Below are positions 13,737 through 24,609 of a DNA stretch of 64,000 nucleotides, piece by piece. A program made the position numbers and the translations under genes. Positions within the stretch are counted from its first letter, which is position 1; the number at the start of each line of letters is the position of its first letter. The notes under the pieces were generated by a model. It was not told the DNA's origin. It ran no database searches and saw only the letters and a program-made list of their open reading frames with translations. The DNA lies in NCBI GenBank assembly GCA_963920705.1, contig OY987230.1:8503185-8567184 (forward strand), written 5' to 3'. This DNA comes from Odiellus spinosus (Eukaryota; Arthropoda; Arachnida; Opiliones; Phalangiidae).

Positions 13737-14665
13737 TTAACGTATGTCTGTTAGTTCAAGCTCAGTGGCATCTTCACACACTACACGCAATTTTGACTGG
13801 TACCAACTGCCTCGATCTTCATGGCGACGATAACCAAGATACCAGATTACGCTGCTAACGTGAACACAAGTACCTATCGTCAAACTACCACCTTTGCAAT
13901 TGCAATACCAGCCTTTAATGGCATTTGCACCTGTCCCGTTCGGTACATAACGAATTAGAGCTTGGTGAACAGCTGAGGTGGAAAATTGACCAGGCACGCG
14001 TATACGAATTAAGTCATGTTCAACTTTGGACACTTCGACGCTGAAAGAGCCGGATTTCTCTATAGTCAACGCCACATAAGATTCAGCGCGTTTCGTTTTA
14101 AAGTCGCTCATTACCACCTCACGTACATCACTTTCACGAAGTACAGGGAAGTCTTGAAATTCACTATCCTCAATTCGTTGCCATTTAGACGGTTTGCGAA
14201 GCAGATTATCGCGCTCAACTACTTCCTTAAGAGGATTTTCTTTCGTAGAGACTGCCAGCATTTCTTCCCAGGAACCTTTAAGATGTAACTCCGGGTGGTA
14301 GGCGTTCAACAGCGCAGCAGCAATTTGAAGAAGTTCCGGAACTAATGGTAACATATGCACAGGTATACGGTTTTGAAAAAAACGATACACCGTCTGCAAA
14401 TGCCCATTCCTAACTTCAACCGGCCACCTGAGGTACGTTACTTGTCGGGAACGATTAACTTCTTGCGTGTTTACTTGCTTCTCGCCTTTAGACAAGAACG
14501 AAGGCATTTGTAAATCCACACCCAGTTCAGTCAGTACGCTGTTGGAGTCTCGAAAACCGCGGTCTGCCAGTACAACGTCACCAACTTGAAAGAAAGACTG
14601 GAGTTCTTCTCTCTTTTTGATAGAATGGTTTAAAATGCGCGCCAGCCAGGTTGGCGAAAAATATT
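13737..14665 (-). pseudogene. Truncated DDE_Tnp_4-type transposase with C-terminal SWIM-like zinc motif
   Basis: The reading frame is open from the hinge repeat at about 14665 to the stop at 13737, roughly 300 codons. It contains DVVLADRGFRD, the second catalytic Asp block of DDE_Tnp_4 transposases, then RWPVEVRNGHLQ, which supplies the catalytic Glu, and a C-terminal CNC...CVH cluster like a SWIM zinc finger (GWYCNCKGG, GTCVHVSSVIWYLGY). This order matches a common arthropod transposase family known to me. The first catalytic Asp and the N-terminal half are missing, cut at the GCCAGCCAGG repeat, and no ATG opens the frame near the break. The protein as encoded should be inactive. Confidence 0.85.
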
Positions 14666-14708
14666 AAAGACGTCTTTAATATTTTTTGCCAGCCAGGTTG
14701 GCGAAAAA
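14641..14708. repeat. Hinge of the transposon: direct repeat flanking a 15-bp-arm palindrome
   Basis: GCCAGCCAGGTTGGCGAAAA occurs at 14641 and 14688. Between them, 14657-14686 is a perfect palindrome centred on GACGTC. This is where the minus-strand transposase frame is broken. Confidence 0.8.
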
Positions 14709-14822
14709 TAATTAAACCTGCTTTTATAAACATTAAAAAAATTGTAATATCTGGTTTGAACCATGATCTTAAGAACTTTCCTTATCAATAACATCAATGT
14801 GAGAGTCACTTGGAATTTGGAG

Positions 14823-15320
14823 ATGGCTCCAAATACATGTTACGCGTGCAATCGGAAAGTTACCAATAGTACAAGTAGAGGTATAAGCACTCACGTAAAG
14901 GCTGGCTTTGCTCGTTTTCTTCGTTTTAGTAAAGGGTTATTACCACTTGTAATTAATAGCAAAACAACGAAGATTTGTTTAAAGTGCTCGGGTCTGTCAC
15001 GAAAGTTTCAAACGTTCTTAAATGCTAGCAAATCGTCCTTCAGTAGTGATCATGGCTCTTCAACGTCATCGTCTTCACCACAAAAACGAAGACAAATGAC
15101 GCAAGTATCTAATCCATCAACGTCAACAGTACCTGAGCCATCAACGTCAACAGTACCTGAGCCATCAACGTCCACAGTACCTGAACCAACAAAGTCCACA
15201 GTATCTAATCCATCACCGTCACCAATACCTCAGCCATCAACGTCGCAATTACCACGAAAGCGTACGTCATCAAACACTATTGCCATAAAGCACAGTTGTG
15301 TTAAACGTAGAAAACCTTAG
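14823..15320 (+). CDS. Transposon-borne small protein with C4 zinc-binding motif and Ser/Thr/Pro repeats
   Basis: About 165 aa if it starts at the second ATG (14823, MAPNTCYACNRKV); an upstream in-frame ATG is at 14763. CYAC and, about 50 residues on, CLKC form a likely C4 zinc site. After it comes a Ser-rich linker and a degenerate PSTSTVPE repeat (about four units), then a basic tail ending CVKRRKP. It may be the N-terminal DNA-binding part of the same transposase whose catalytic half now lies on the other strand, or a separate accessory protein as in two-gene Harbinger elements. The stop is inside the right terminal repeat. Confidence 0.6.
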   Translation: MAPNTCYACNRKVTNSTSRGISTHVKAGFARFLRFSKGLLPLVINSKTTKICLKCSGLSRKFQTFLNASKSSFSSDHGSSTSSSSPQKRRQMTQVSNPSTSTVPEPSTSTVPEPSTSTVPEPTKSTVSNPSPSPIPQPSTSQLPRKRTSSNTIAIKHSCVKRRKP

Positions 15321-16289
15321 CGTTAAATGAATAATTTGTCCGTTTTATACAAGTGTGTTTTGTTTAATATGAAATAAAAATTAAAGATACTACTCCAGTA
15401 TCTTCTAATTGGTATGATTTCTCTATTTATTTTTCGAGTTTCTTATACACCAAAGACTATTCAAGTAAGCTATATAGTCTTTGCACGGCCCCTGTAAAGC
15501 TAGCAAAAGCCTACTGCATGAATGCTTGACAAGTGGAACACTTCTACAGGCGTTTTCGAGGATTTCGAGGCATAGTAGACCAAAAATATACGAATTTCAT
15601 TTTGCCGCCAGCACTATACCCGTGGCAGTTACAAAATAATTCTTTCCTAATATTTTCCTAACATAATTATGAATCTAAAATAATAACCGTTCAAGATTTT
15701 CGTGTGGGGGAAGGCTTTCATATCCGGCACGGAAGTCATAGATTCTTCCTATTCTTTACATTATGGAAGAAACCTTCCATTCGTTGTAATTCCCAAAATT
15801 TACAGTTGTGAGCTCGAATTTTAGCTTTAAATTATCCCCCAACTACCCTATTTTAATAATATAATACGAATTTATCATAAAAGAGACGAAAATTTTTAAC
15901 ATTACGTGGACCCAGACTCTTATGAGGAGTTGCTGTTGTTCTTTATAGTTTAACGTTTTCAATCTCTACTTTATTTTTTAAAATACTTGAGTTTTGCGAC
16001 TAGGATGTGCTTTAGATCCAATAGCTTCGTCATTACAACTACGTAATAACGTTGCTATTAAGTAGTTGACCAATTATTGAAGTCTGTATCTAAATCACGT
16101 CTAACTCAATTATAATAAAAAATAAAGATTTAGAATTTTAAATAGGATATACGAAACGGAAATTGATGTCGGCGAGTTAAATAAACGGCCACATACTTCT
16201 GGTCTCCAGAATTATGTTCTCATGCTGCTTTAAAGAATTGTTTCGCTTTCCATGCTCATTTTTTGTCGATGCGATTCAATATTATAAAT

Positions 16290-16770
16290 TTAATCTCTAG
16301 CTCGGTCTAGCCCGTCCCTCTTGTAATATTTTAGGTAAGGCAAGGTTAGTTAATCCCTCGACCTCCCCCGTCCATCTGGTAATCTTTAAGGTGAGGTTAG
16401 GTTAGTTAATCCCTCTAATTAGCCAATCCTTCCAACTAGTTAATCATTAGCTCGGGCTATTTGTAATATTTTAGGTAAGGCTAGGTTAGGTTAGTTAATT
16501 CCTCGAATTAGCCCATCGTTCCAACTAGTTAATCCCTCGGGTTACCCATTCCATCAAGTAATCTTTAAGGTTAAATTAGATTAATTAAACACTAGAAATA
16601 GCCCATCCCTCCAACTAGGTAATCCCTATAACTCGGGCTAACCCGTTCCTCTTGTAGTATTTTAGGTAAGATTAGTTTAGGTTATTTAATCAATTGAACT
16701 AGCCCATCCCTGTTTTACAACTTAGGTAAGGTTAGGTTAGTTAATCTCTGCCTTTCGAGATTTGTACCAG
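16290..16770. repeat. Degenerate repeat rich in GGTTAGGTTAG
   Basis: Repeats of TTTTAGGTAAGGTTAGGTTA and TTAATCCCTCGAATTAGCCC in about four units. The TTAGG-like words recall the arthropod telomere repeat, but no clean array is present. Confidence 0.55.
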
Positions 16771-16912
16771 GGTCTCAATTACGAATAGATTGAAGCCTCA
16801 TTTAAACGCTTTAATTTTTATTCAGCATTAGTAAGAATTAAAGTTCAATAAACCTATAAAGCAAAATAGTGAAATGTGGAAAAGGTGTATATTTTTGGAG
16901 AAAAAAGGACAG

Positions 16913-17423
16913 AAATTATACAAAAAAGAGGTTGCTTCGCACCCTTAAAAAAACTCTTTATCTAACTCGAATCAAACCCGTGAAGGGACAGAAATTATTT
17001 GTTAGAGAAAGAGCAATTTCATATCTTTAAAATTATAGTTAGTAGATTTAGTCTACTACTTCAAAGATTTTATTACTATTATATATTTTCCAAAAAACGG
17101 ATAAAGACGACCTAGTTAACCATCCTCTCCCATTGATGTTTATTTTAAATTCTATCAGTATCACTAATAAAATTAGCTAAAGATGGAGTTCCTTTAATGT
17201 ATATATATTTATCATTAGTCCTAGGTCGTCTTTATCCGTTTTTTGGAAAATATATAATAGTAATAAAATCTTTGAAGTAGTAGACTAAATCTACTAACTA
17301 TAATTTTAAAGATATGAAATTGCTCTTTCTCTAACAAATAATTTCTGTCCCTTCACGGGTTTGATTCGAGTTAGATAAAGAGTTTTTTTAAGGGTGCGAA
17401 GCAACCTCTTTTTTGTATAATTT
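16913..17423. mobile_element. Foldback element with perfect-looking 203 bp arms
   Basis: The left arm 16913-17115 and right arm 17221-17423 are inverted copies, with a 105 bp loop containing ATTGATG and TATATATATTT sequence. I saw no mismatch on hand comparison. It has no ORF. It would form a very long hairpin if transcribed. Its origin (Foldback transposon or inverted duplication) is undecided. Confidence 0.88.
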
Positions 17424-17439
17424 GTATTATTATTTCAAA

Positions 17440-17902
17440 CGTTTCAATATGACATAAATCATTTAGTACTTAAGGCTAAAATAAAATAATAAAATTAAGG
17501 TTTCTCGAGGAATCGAACTCGAGTCTCCGCAGAGTACACAAAGCTAACTTGGCAAATTTTAATCGAGTGATTAAGCTTAATTAGGATTTTAGTTTCGTGA
17601 CCAAAAATGGTATGGAAAACCCCAGACCCAACCCAACTACGACTGTCCAAATTTTAACCATCGATGCTGGACAATCAGTTGGAGCTAGGGAAAAGTGCTC
17701 GTCGACAATTTTGCTCCTTTAACTAAGATTAGCAATATATCTCAATTTAAAGGAAATTCGTAGAAATCCAAAGCCCGTAGAAAATGTGCCATGTCCTTTA
17801 TTCCAAACAAATATTTGTAAATTTTTTACTGGTGTATTAGGCCTATTTAAACGATAAGGAATCGATAAAAATAATCACATGTTGTTAGTTTGCATTCTCC
17901 CT
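17440..17902 (-). repeat. tRNA-related repeat copy 2 joined to a TTAA family 2 arm
   Basis: The minus strand carries the B box AGTTCGATTCC (17509-17519) and an A box TTGCCAAGTTAG (17544-17555). The 17700-17902 part includes GGACATGGCACATTTTCTAC, also at 11505, and ends with the family 2 arm GCATTCTCCCT plus TTAA (17903-17906). The tRNA-like part and the TTAA arm may therefore belong to one element. Confidence 0.6.
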
Positions 17903-18822
17903 TTAAAGAATGCTACAGCAATCAAGATGTTAAACACTTGAGAGAGAGAGTGCTATTACATCATCAAACGAGCCGATGTAAGATGAAACAACCAATAATT
18001 ATGGGTTGGGGTAACCACATATTTTCTGACCTGACCCTCAAAATATCCCCTATATGTTACAATAAAAACCTGCCCTATATTACGTATCACTATCCTTTTA
18101 ATACACGCTGCCAAATTGAGGTGAAATAAATTAAATCTGTTCCGACTTATTCGAAAGGTAGCGGGATTAAATTTTCCATAACTCAGACTGAGTCTGACTA
18201 TAACAACACTTCGTTGACTCAAATAATGAACGCGATCAAATTGATGACGCGTGCAAAATACGGGAGCAATCATTTATACGTCTGCATAATTGCATAGCCT
18301 GCTGCATAATAGAGCCCATATAGAGCGAGTAATATGTACACAATACACATCCTAAACTATTTGACCGGAAATTAAACAATTAAGCTCGATAAGTAATAAA
18401 AGTTAATTTAATGGCAATAAAATGAAGTTCTGTCGTCGGTAGGGATACAACTTCCGGTCACGAAAATATCCCGTATATTCTTGATTACCGTTAAAGTTTT
18501 ACGCCTATTTGACCTATAAATATATTGGCATAAAAGCGAGGGAGGATGACACTTTGAACTTCCAGCTTCTGCTTTTTAACCGTTTTGAATGTTTCAAATT
18601 CAAGAGTTCAGGCGTTCGGTATATGGTGCAAAGTTTTCCCTGCTTATTTTAAGGGAGATTGCAAACCTGACTAATCCACAAATAATAAAAATTGCAAAAG
18701 CTAGAAAACAATTTTTAATTTTCCCGGAAAGTAGGATTAACTATTATGAACTTTGATATCTCCTAGCTAAAGGGTCACGAACGAATCACTAGGGTTGAAT
18801 TCTTAATCCTCTAAAGTAAGCA

Positions 18823-19105
18823 CGCAGTCTGACTCGATTCGGCCTCTTCAAATTGATCTCCCGCTAAGCTCGCAAATTTAACTTCCCGAAGCTTTTTTAC
18901 ATACGTGTGACGTCTGTTTTACTTTTTACTTCAATCTGCATCCACAGATTCCAACAGAATTCGACCAAATAGGCCAAATAAAATAACCTAAATTGAACAA
19001 ATGTGGACCAAAGGCATTTAAAATTAAAACTTATCTTGTTGAATCTGGGTTTTTAGTTTGGTCTATTTGTTGGAATTCTGTTGGAATTTTCCAATTTGAA
19101 CAATA
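18823..19105. mobile_element. Palindromic GCAACCTGACTCGATTCGG MITE, right end lost
   Basis: Starts GCAGTCTGACTCGATTCGG, keeps TTTTTACATACGTGTGACGT and CCAACAGAATTCGACCAAA, and stops inside the right arm. Confidence 0.7.
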
Positions 19106-19301
19106 TTTGACCAAATTAGAAGGACGCGATTACGGAATTGATTACAGTCTTTGGTAGTACTAAATGCTTCGTCAGTTACGTAATCACTTTAGTACAGTAA
19201 AAGCTACAAGCGTGTACACCGATTAAGGGGAGTGGTCAGCCCTTCGAATTTTTTCTGTGTCATATATTTATATATTGTAATACATTGTAATTATTACAAT
19301 G

Positions 19302-19390
19302 AGCTCCAAATTAGTATCATTTTCGTAAAGATCGTTAAAAACTTTTTAGTTTTTTAACGAACTTTAAGAAAATTATACTAATTTGAAGCT
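19302..19390. repeat. Hairpin with ~40 bp arms
   Basis: AGCTCCAAATTAGTATCATT pairs with the complement of ATTATACTAATTTGAAGCT; the arms run to TCGTTAAAAA / TTTTTAACGA. An expressed hairpin RNA is possible but untested. Confidence 0.55.
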
Positions 19391-19960
19391 TATGAAAAAT
19401 CAGTAATAGCCTCCCTTTAACTTCACACAATAATATTTTAAAAATCATTAAAATTCTGGTCGTTTTTGACAATTTCCTCGCCCGATTTGTAGTTTTTCGT
19501 AAAACTAACCCGTATAACAATAATAGTCCTTTAAGCTACTCTGTTATGAATGCCACAATAAAAACAGTAAGATTTCTTGGAGATATAAAGGTTCATATTT
19601 GTCGGTTCTCTAGTTTAATTGATTAGTTTCTGACGAGCCTATACCGTGAGTGTCGGTATATATTCATCGATTCACGAAAATATTTAAGACTTTTAAACTT
19701 AAAAAAGAACAAAGAAAATAAAGATAAAAAAAATTATAAATTATGGGTCATTTAAAAAAAGGTGGGTTGAACCCGGTACAACCCATAATCGGAACATAAA
19801 ACTGCGGAACAAATTTATTCGAGCACGCAACGCCGCCAGCTTGCTCCATAATACTCCAACCTTTACCCTCCTTATAGCTTCCCATAATACCGCTTCCCCT
19901 CATAGCTCAAAGATTACAAAACTATATTCTTTATATAACACTTTATATTATAAACATAGT

Positions 19961-20297
19961 CAGAAGCCGATGAAACCCTCCTTTGAAGTCTACTATTCTA
20001 ATGTTCGATATAGCGCTCCTCTCTGTATGGGTAAAATTCCCAATTTTATGAGATCGGAGGGGTCCTACTTCATACCCCCTGTCTACGGAAAATTGAAAAT
20101 TCTCTCTCTCCACAAACAACGACGTTTGGTTGACGAACTACAAGGCTGCTAGAGATATTCGCTCGACGAACTACCGCTCCGAAAATATCTACCGTTAGGA
20201 GGCGTACGGATCGCGCTGTTTGAAACTAACCCATACAGAGAGGGGTAGACAAGACCCGGGAGTAATAGACTTCAAAGGAGGGTTTCATCGGCTTCTG
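19961..20297. mobile_element. CAGAA-ended element with 7-bp duplication
   Basis: CAGAAGCCGATGAAACCCTC ... GGGTTTCATCGGCTTCTG, about 35 bp inverted ends, 337 bp, flanked by ACATAGT on both sides (19954-19960, 20298-20304). The ends align with those at 31051 (CAGAAnnnGATGAA). Confidence 0.85.
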
Positions 20298-20423
20298 ACA
20301 TAGTTTTATTCCACGAGTTGGCAGCAAACACGAAGCTAGGCTTCCTTTATCTCAAAGTAAATAATTCAGAGGGATAAAAGGTTTCGTAAGTTCGTACATT
20401 CTGCCAAATCAAGATGGAATTAA

Positions 20424-20950
20424 TTATAACAAAAGTTCGTAACTTATTCCAGAAAAGTAGTTAACACCCAGCAGAGCCCCAGGGTGCAAAAACAATATCC
20501 CTAACTTTTTGACAACATTAAAATTTTCTGATATTTCCAGGTATTCCGGATATTTATGAACCCTGGTTGTAAATGATTTCATAGTTTGGTCTAAACTAGC
20601 AATGTGGAAACCATTTCTCAGACACCACAGTTGAAAAACAGTCACTTATTGATTGGAATTAACAAAAGTAGGAATAAGTCTAATTAAAATCAATTTCTAA
20701 GAATGGATGCGTTGGAATAATTGTTATATATAGTGATTCGGTTAAGACTAGCAAGGTAGAAACCATTTTCCAATCTCCACCATTGAAAAATAGTCTCTAA
20801 TTAATTACAATTGATCAAAGTAGGAAAAGGACTAATTAAAACCCCTTGCAAGTTGCTTTGAACGGGTTTGTTAGAAAAGTTTACTAGATGCGATTCGTTT
20901 AAGATTAGCAACGTAGAAATATTGGATTCTTCGTGCACTAACGGTTATAT
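20424..20950. repeat. Degenerate ~170-bp tandem repeat, array 1
   Basis: Successive units with GAATGGATGCGTTGGAATAA, GACTAGCAAGGTAGAAACCA and CACTAATTAATT-type blocks. The same unit forms the array at 39450-40320. Confidence 0.65.
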
Positions 20951-21917
20951 ACCCTTTAAAATATGAAAACAAATGGCTTTATAGACACAACACACCCAAT
21001 AATGCTCTTTTGGGAAGGCTGTATAAATATTATATTATATCCCTCTCGTTTTAAAGTTGACGGTCGGTATATAAGGAATGTATAGCTACTGTATATGTAT
21101 GGACGCGTAATACTGGTAACACCCTAGAATGAAGGTTCACAACTCTTTAATTCAAAGGGAGGGTGACGATTTTACGAATCATATACTTTTAGGTAAAAAG
21201 TTTTAGTTTTATCGCGAAAGAACATAAAATAAATAATATTAGAATTTCTCTATAACTTTTATATTTTAAAAGATATACCAGAAATTTTAAGCAAATACCT
21301 AATAAACTAAATTCTTATAGTCAGGTATTTCCGCGACAGTAGAGGACCAACGCAGTTCAAGGTCATTTAATTAAACGTTCGTATATTAATTTATAAATTA
21401 CGATCTAATTGGCCTTAAAACTACTCCTTTAAATTAAACTTGCTTTCGATTTCTAACTCGGCTAAGCGTAACTCTCGATTTTGTGTCTAATCTAGAAGTA
21501 ATAAACAGCACCTCTGGTATTGAGTTTAATTTTCTAAGAAACGTACTTCAAAAAATCTTATCTTTTCCCAAACCTTTCCCGGACTTTCGCGCAAAAAATA
21601 ATTTTCTTAGCTCTTTGAGCCCATTTTCGAATCCCTTGACTTTTCCAGATTCTATCTTAAAACTAGTGCTTAGAATTCGTACCACTTTTATTTGAATTAA
21701 GGACTATATAGTGAATTTTAATTGGATATTATCCGTTCACGAAAAAATTTTCATTTCATATGAATCTATATTTAACGCATCTGAATGCTAAGATCTCCCA
21801 ATTCGATACCTCGAAGAAGCTATAATGTACTCATATTTAAGGATGGTTTCTTTCAATTTAATCTAATTTATAGTTAAAACAATACATCCAGTGTTTAAAA
21901 TATCTGTAACAAGATGG

Positions 21918-22096
21918 TAGAGATCGGGGTTTGGACAAAATAATCCACAACTATCAGTTAATCAGTTAATCATAAAAAAATAATCGGAAAATTATTCGCG
22001 ATTACATTGGATTTATCATAGACTTTCCTCGAAAAATTTTAAGTTATGAATAAAGATAAAATAATCAGAAATTTCTTGTCCAAATCCCGATCTCTA
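21918..22096. mobile_element. hAT MITE family 1, copy 2
   Basis: TAGAGATCGGGGTTTGGACA ... CCCGATCTCTA, 179 bp, with a perfect 8-bp duplication CAAGATGG on both sides (21910-21917, 22097-22104). Confidence 0.93.
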
Positions 22097-22338
22097 CAAG
22101 ATGGCATAAAAGGAGCAATATTCCAAGAGGAAGATTTTTTCGAGTTTTTGAGTTTGTTAAACTGGAAATGAGACTAGACCTTTTTGAGATTTTGATTTTT
22201 CTTTTAGTTATTTGTACGCCTCTCCCTTATTCTCAAAAACCACTCAACTAGGATAGCTTGTATCTCTAAGTCCCTCCCAGCTCAATGACGTCAATTATCT
22301 GCACGATTACTACGCCGACACAACGATTACAATAGGAA

Positions 22339-22361
22339 CACCACCCCCCTGGGGGGTGGTG
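22339..22361. repeat. G/C palindrome with 1-nt centre
   Basis: Perfect 11-bp arms CACCACCCCCC / GGGGGGTGGTG around one T, in AT-rich surroundings. It could be a small MITE remnant or a factor-binding site. Confidence 0.6.
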
Positions 22362-22611
22362 ACTAAAAATCTGGTTATGTATAGTTATATCCCAAGTTAT
22401 TCATTATCCAATTCCGAGCACCCATACCTAAAACAGAATTGATTTAACGTTTCATCATCCCTTTATATAATGTATAATGTTGAAAAATTGTCATTTATTA
22501 GGGTGGCGTTGGTTCGCAACCCTCTAGTAATTTGTTACTGAACTCGAGACTTCATATATAGTTTCGTATTTTCACGGAAAATAGGGAAAATGGGATTTAA
22601 AGCCGTTTATA

Positions 22612-22782
22612 CAGGATGGTTTAGATCAAAAAACCCAATAGGTTCTATGGAGGCATTAGATTAACATTGAGTGAGTGTTCATTTACTTCAAACTCGAGCG
22701 TGAGAGTTTTGTAAAAATGAATTCGATGTTAATGCTATCCATCCATAAGAAGCTATTGAGTTTTTTGATCCGAACCCCCCTG
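22612..22782. mobile_element. CAGG-ended MITE
   Basis: CAGGATGGTTTAGATCAAAA ... TTTTGATCCGAACCCCCCTG, imperfect inverted arms of about 50 bp (AACCCAATAG / CTATTGAGTT). hAT-like ends; no clean 8-bp duplication. Confidence 0.55.
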
Positions 22783-23149
22783 TATATATTATAATAATAT
22801 AGGATGAATATGACAGCTCATCATCATCTAGTTATTTTTAAAATTTCAGGCCTATGCATTTATACGTATTTGGAGCGTTCTAATGTCAATTTTGACAGCT
22901 GTGTGACGATGATTTTCAAAGTTAATGGTACCAGAAAGTTTTGGAATTTTATTTGTCAGGATTTGACAAACTATTTTTAGCAAAGACCTGGTATTACTAT
23001 TCTCATTAGTATTATTATTTTTATAGGTATTATGAGGTTCAGGGTTGATTTAGAAATTATTTTTAATTTAAGAATTAATTTCGTATTGTTTTGGTGGTTT
23101 TTCTGACGCTCGGTATTACTTTTGATAGATATTTAAAGGTTCAGTATTA

Positions 23150-23700
23150 ATTTCCCTATGGTTTTGAGGTTTAGTTTTGATTTAGATAAATGTTATTTTA
23201 ATATTTATTAAATATGTAAGGGTTCAGTATTATTTTGGTATAAATTTAAGGGTTTGGTATTAATTAATTTGGTATAAATTTAAGGGTTCAGTATTAATTT
23301 GATATAAGTTTAAGGGTTCACTATTAATTTGGTATAAATTTAAGGGTTCAGTACTAAGTTTGGTAGAAACTTAAGGGTTCGGAAAATTTTTTTTTGTAGT
23401 TCAGTATTAATTTCACTAAATTTTGTTTGAAGTTCAGTATAGATTTTAGTAGAGAGATAACTGTTCAATATTAAATTAGGTAGATATTGTAGATATTTAA
23501 TGGATCAGTATTAATTTTGTTAGATATTTAATGGTTCAGTATTAATTTTGGTAGATATTTAATGGTTCAGTATTAATTTTGGTAGATATTTAATGGTTCA
23601 GTATTAATTTTGGTAGATATTTAATGGTTCAGTATTAATTTTGATAGATATTTAATGGTTCAGTATTAACTTTGGTAGATATTTAATGGTTCAGCACACA
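23150..23700. repeat. 31-bp tandem repeat
   Basis: Units of AATGGTTCAGTATTAATTTT plus GGTAGATATTT, regular from about 23490 to 23690 and degenerate upstream. Confidence 0.88.
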
Positions 23701-24414
23701 AATATTGTTTAAAATTGAAGGGATTCAGCACATTAATGTAGTTAGATTTATTTAAGGGTTCAATATAAATATTGGTAAATATTTTGTGATCCAGAACTAA
23801 CTTTTGAAGATTTTGACGGTACATGGCTAATTTAATATAGATCTTTATAGATATTTGGAGATTTAATTTTACTCGAATCTTAAAACTAATGACTATCAGC
23901 AGGCAAGTTTGTGATGAAATAATGGTAAAAATATTACGTAAACTTGAGCCCAACATATTCCTTAATCTGCCCTCCATTATGAAACACTTTCACTAAGTAA
24001 CCTCTATATACTAATTAACGACCGTGGGATTGATTCTGACCCGTTTAAATGTCAAATCGTTCAACGAAATGGCAAAAACAATATTTAAAACCGGAATCTA
24101 GTTCGGATTTGACAAGCGAAGGGGAGGATAAAATAATTCATTTACAAATTCTTACGCGTAATAAAAGACAAACCCCTATATAAAACACTGTACTAAGGAT
24201 TAATGGAGAAATAATTTTATCTAATCAAACAAGTTTCGCGTGCCACATACTGATATCTGCTTGACAACGTGACAAATCTATAGACACACGCAACCAATTA
24301 AGAGCAGCAACGCCTCTCGTCTTGTCAATATGTTACGAAGGACCTCCCACAAACCCTCTTAACCCTAACAACCACGAATAATAAAATGACACAGTTAAAT
24401 TTAAATAAACTCAC

Positions 24415-24609
24415 CTTAATCCTACGTAGAATTTCGGGAGCACGCGGGAGTCCGAATTTGGCCGAATTTGGACTTCCTCTAGCGGCAACTTCGAAGTTAA
24501 GGTCGGCGTTAAAATCGACGAATTTCAACACGAGAGTTCCCGTTACAATCAAGCCTAAAACGGTCGAGACTAACTTCACGAGCTTTTTAGTGTTTCTTCG
24601 TAAAACCAT
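24415..24609 (-). CDS. Orphan first coding exon, predicted type II membrane protein N-terminus
   Basis: 65 codons from ATG (24609) to a canonical donor, AAG then GTGAGT, at 24414. The protein starts MVLRRNTKKLVKLVS, then a hydrophobic run TVLGLIVTGTLVL that would serve as a signal anchor, then a polar stem with GSPNSAKFGLPRAP. A short basic cytosolic tail, one membrane span and a stem is the layout of Golgi type II enzymes such as glycosyltransferases. No catalytic domain is visible and I do not recognise the family. Upstream sequence (24610-24960) is GC- and CpG-rich, like a promoter and 5' UTR. No downstream exon was found in 1-24400, so the first intron would exceed 24 kb or the exon is spurious. 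Confidence 0.45.

Larger units (their letters stand above)
13097..15944. mobile_element. 2.85 kb DNA transposon with 645 bp inverted terminal repeats
   Basis: The left arm 13097-13741 and right arm 15300-15944 are near-perfect inverted copies; the outer ends are AAAGAACAACAGCAACTC and its complement. The 1558 bp interior carries a truncated DDE transposase on the minus strand and a zinc-binding ORF on the plus strand. Both stop codons fall just inside the arms, and each arm carries an AATAAA oriented to serve the gene reading into it (15373-15378 plus; 13663-13668 minus). No clear target duplication was seen. Arm identity implies recent activity or gene conversion. Confidence 0.9.
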
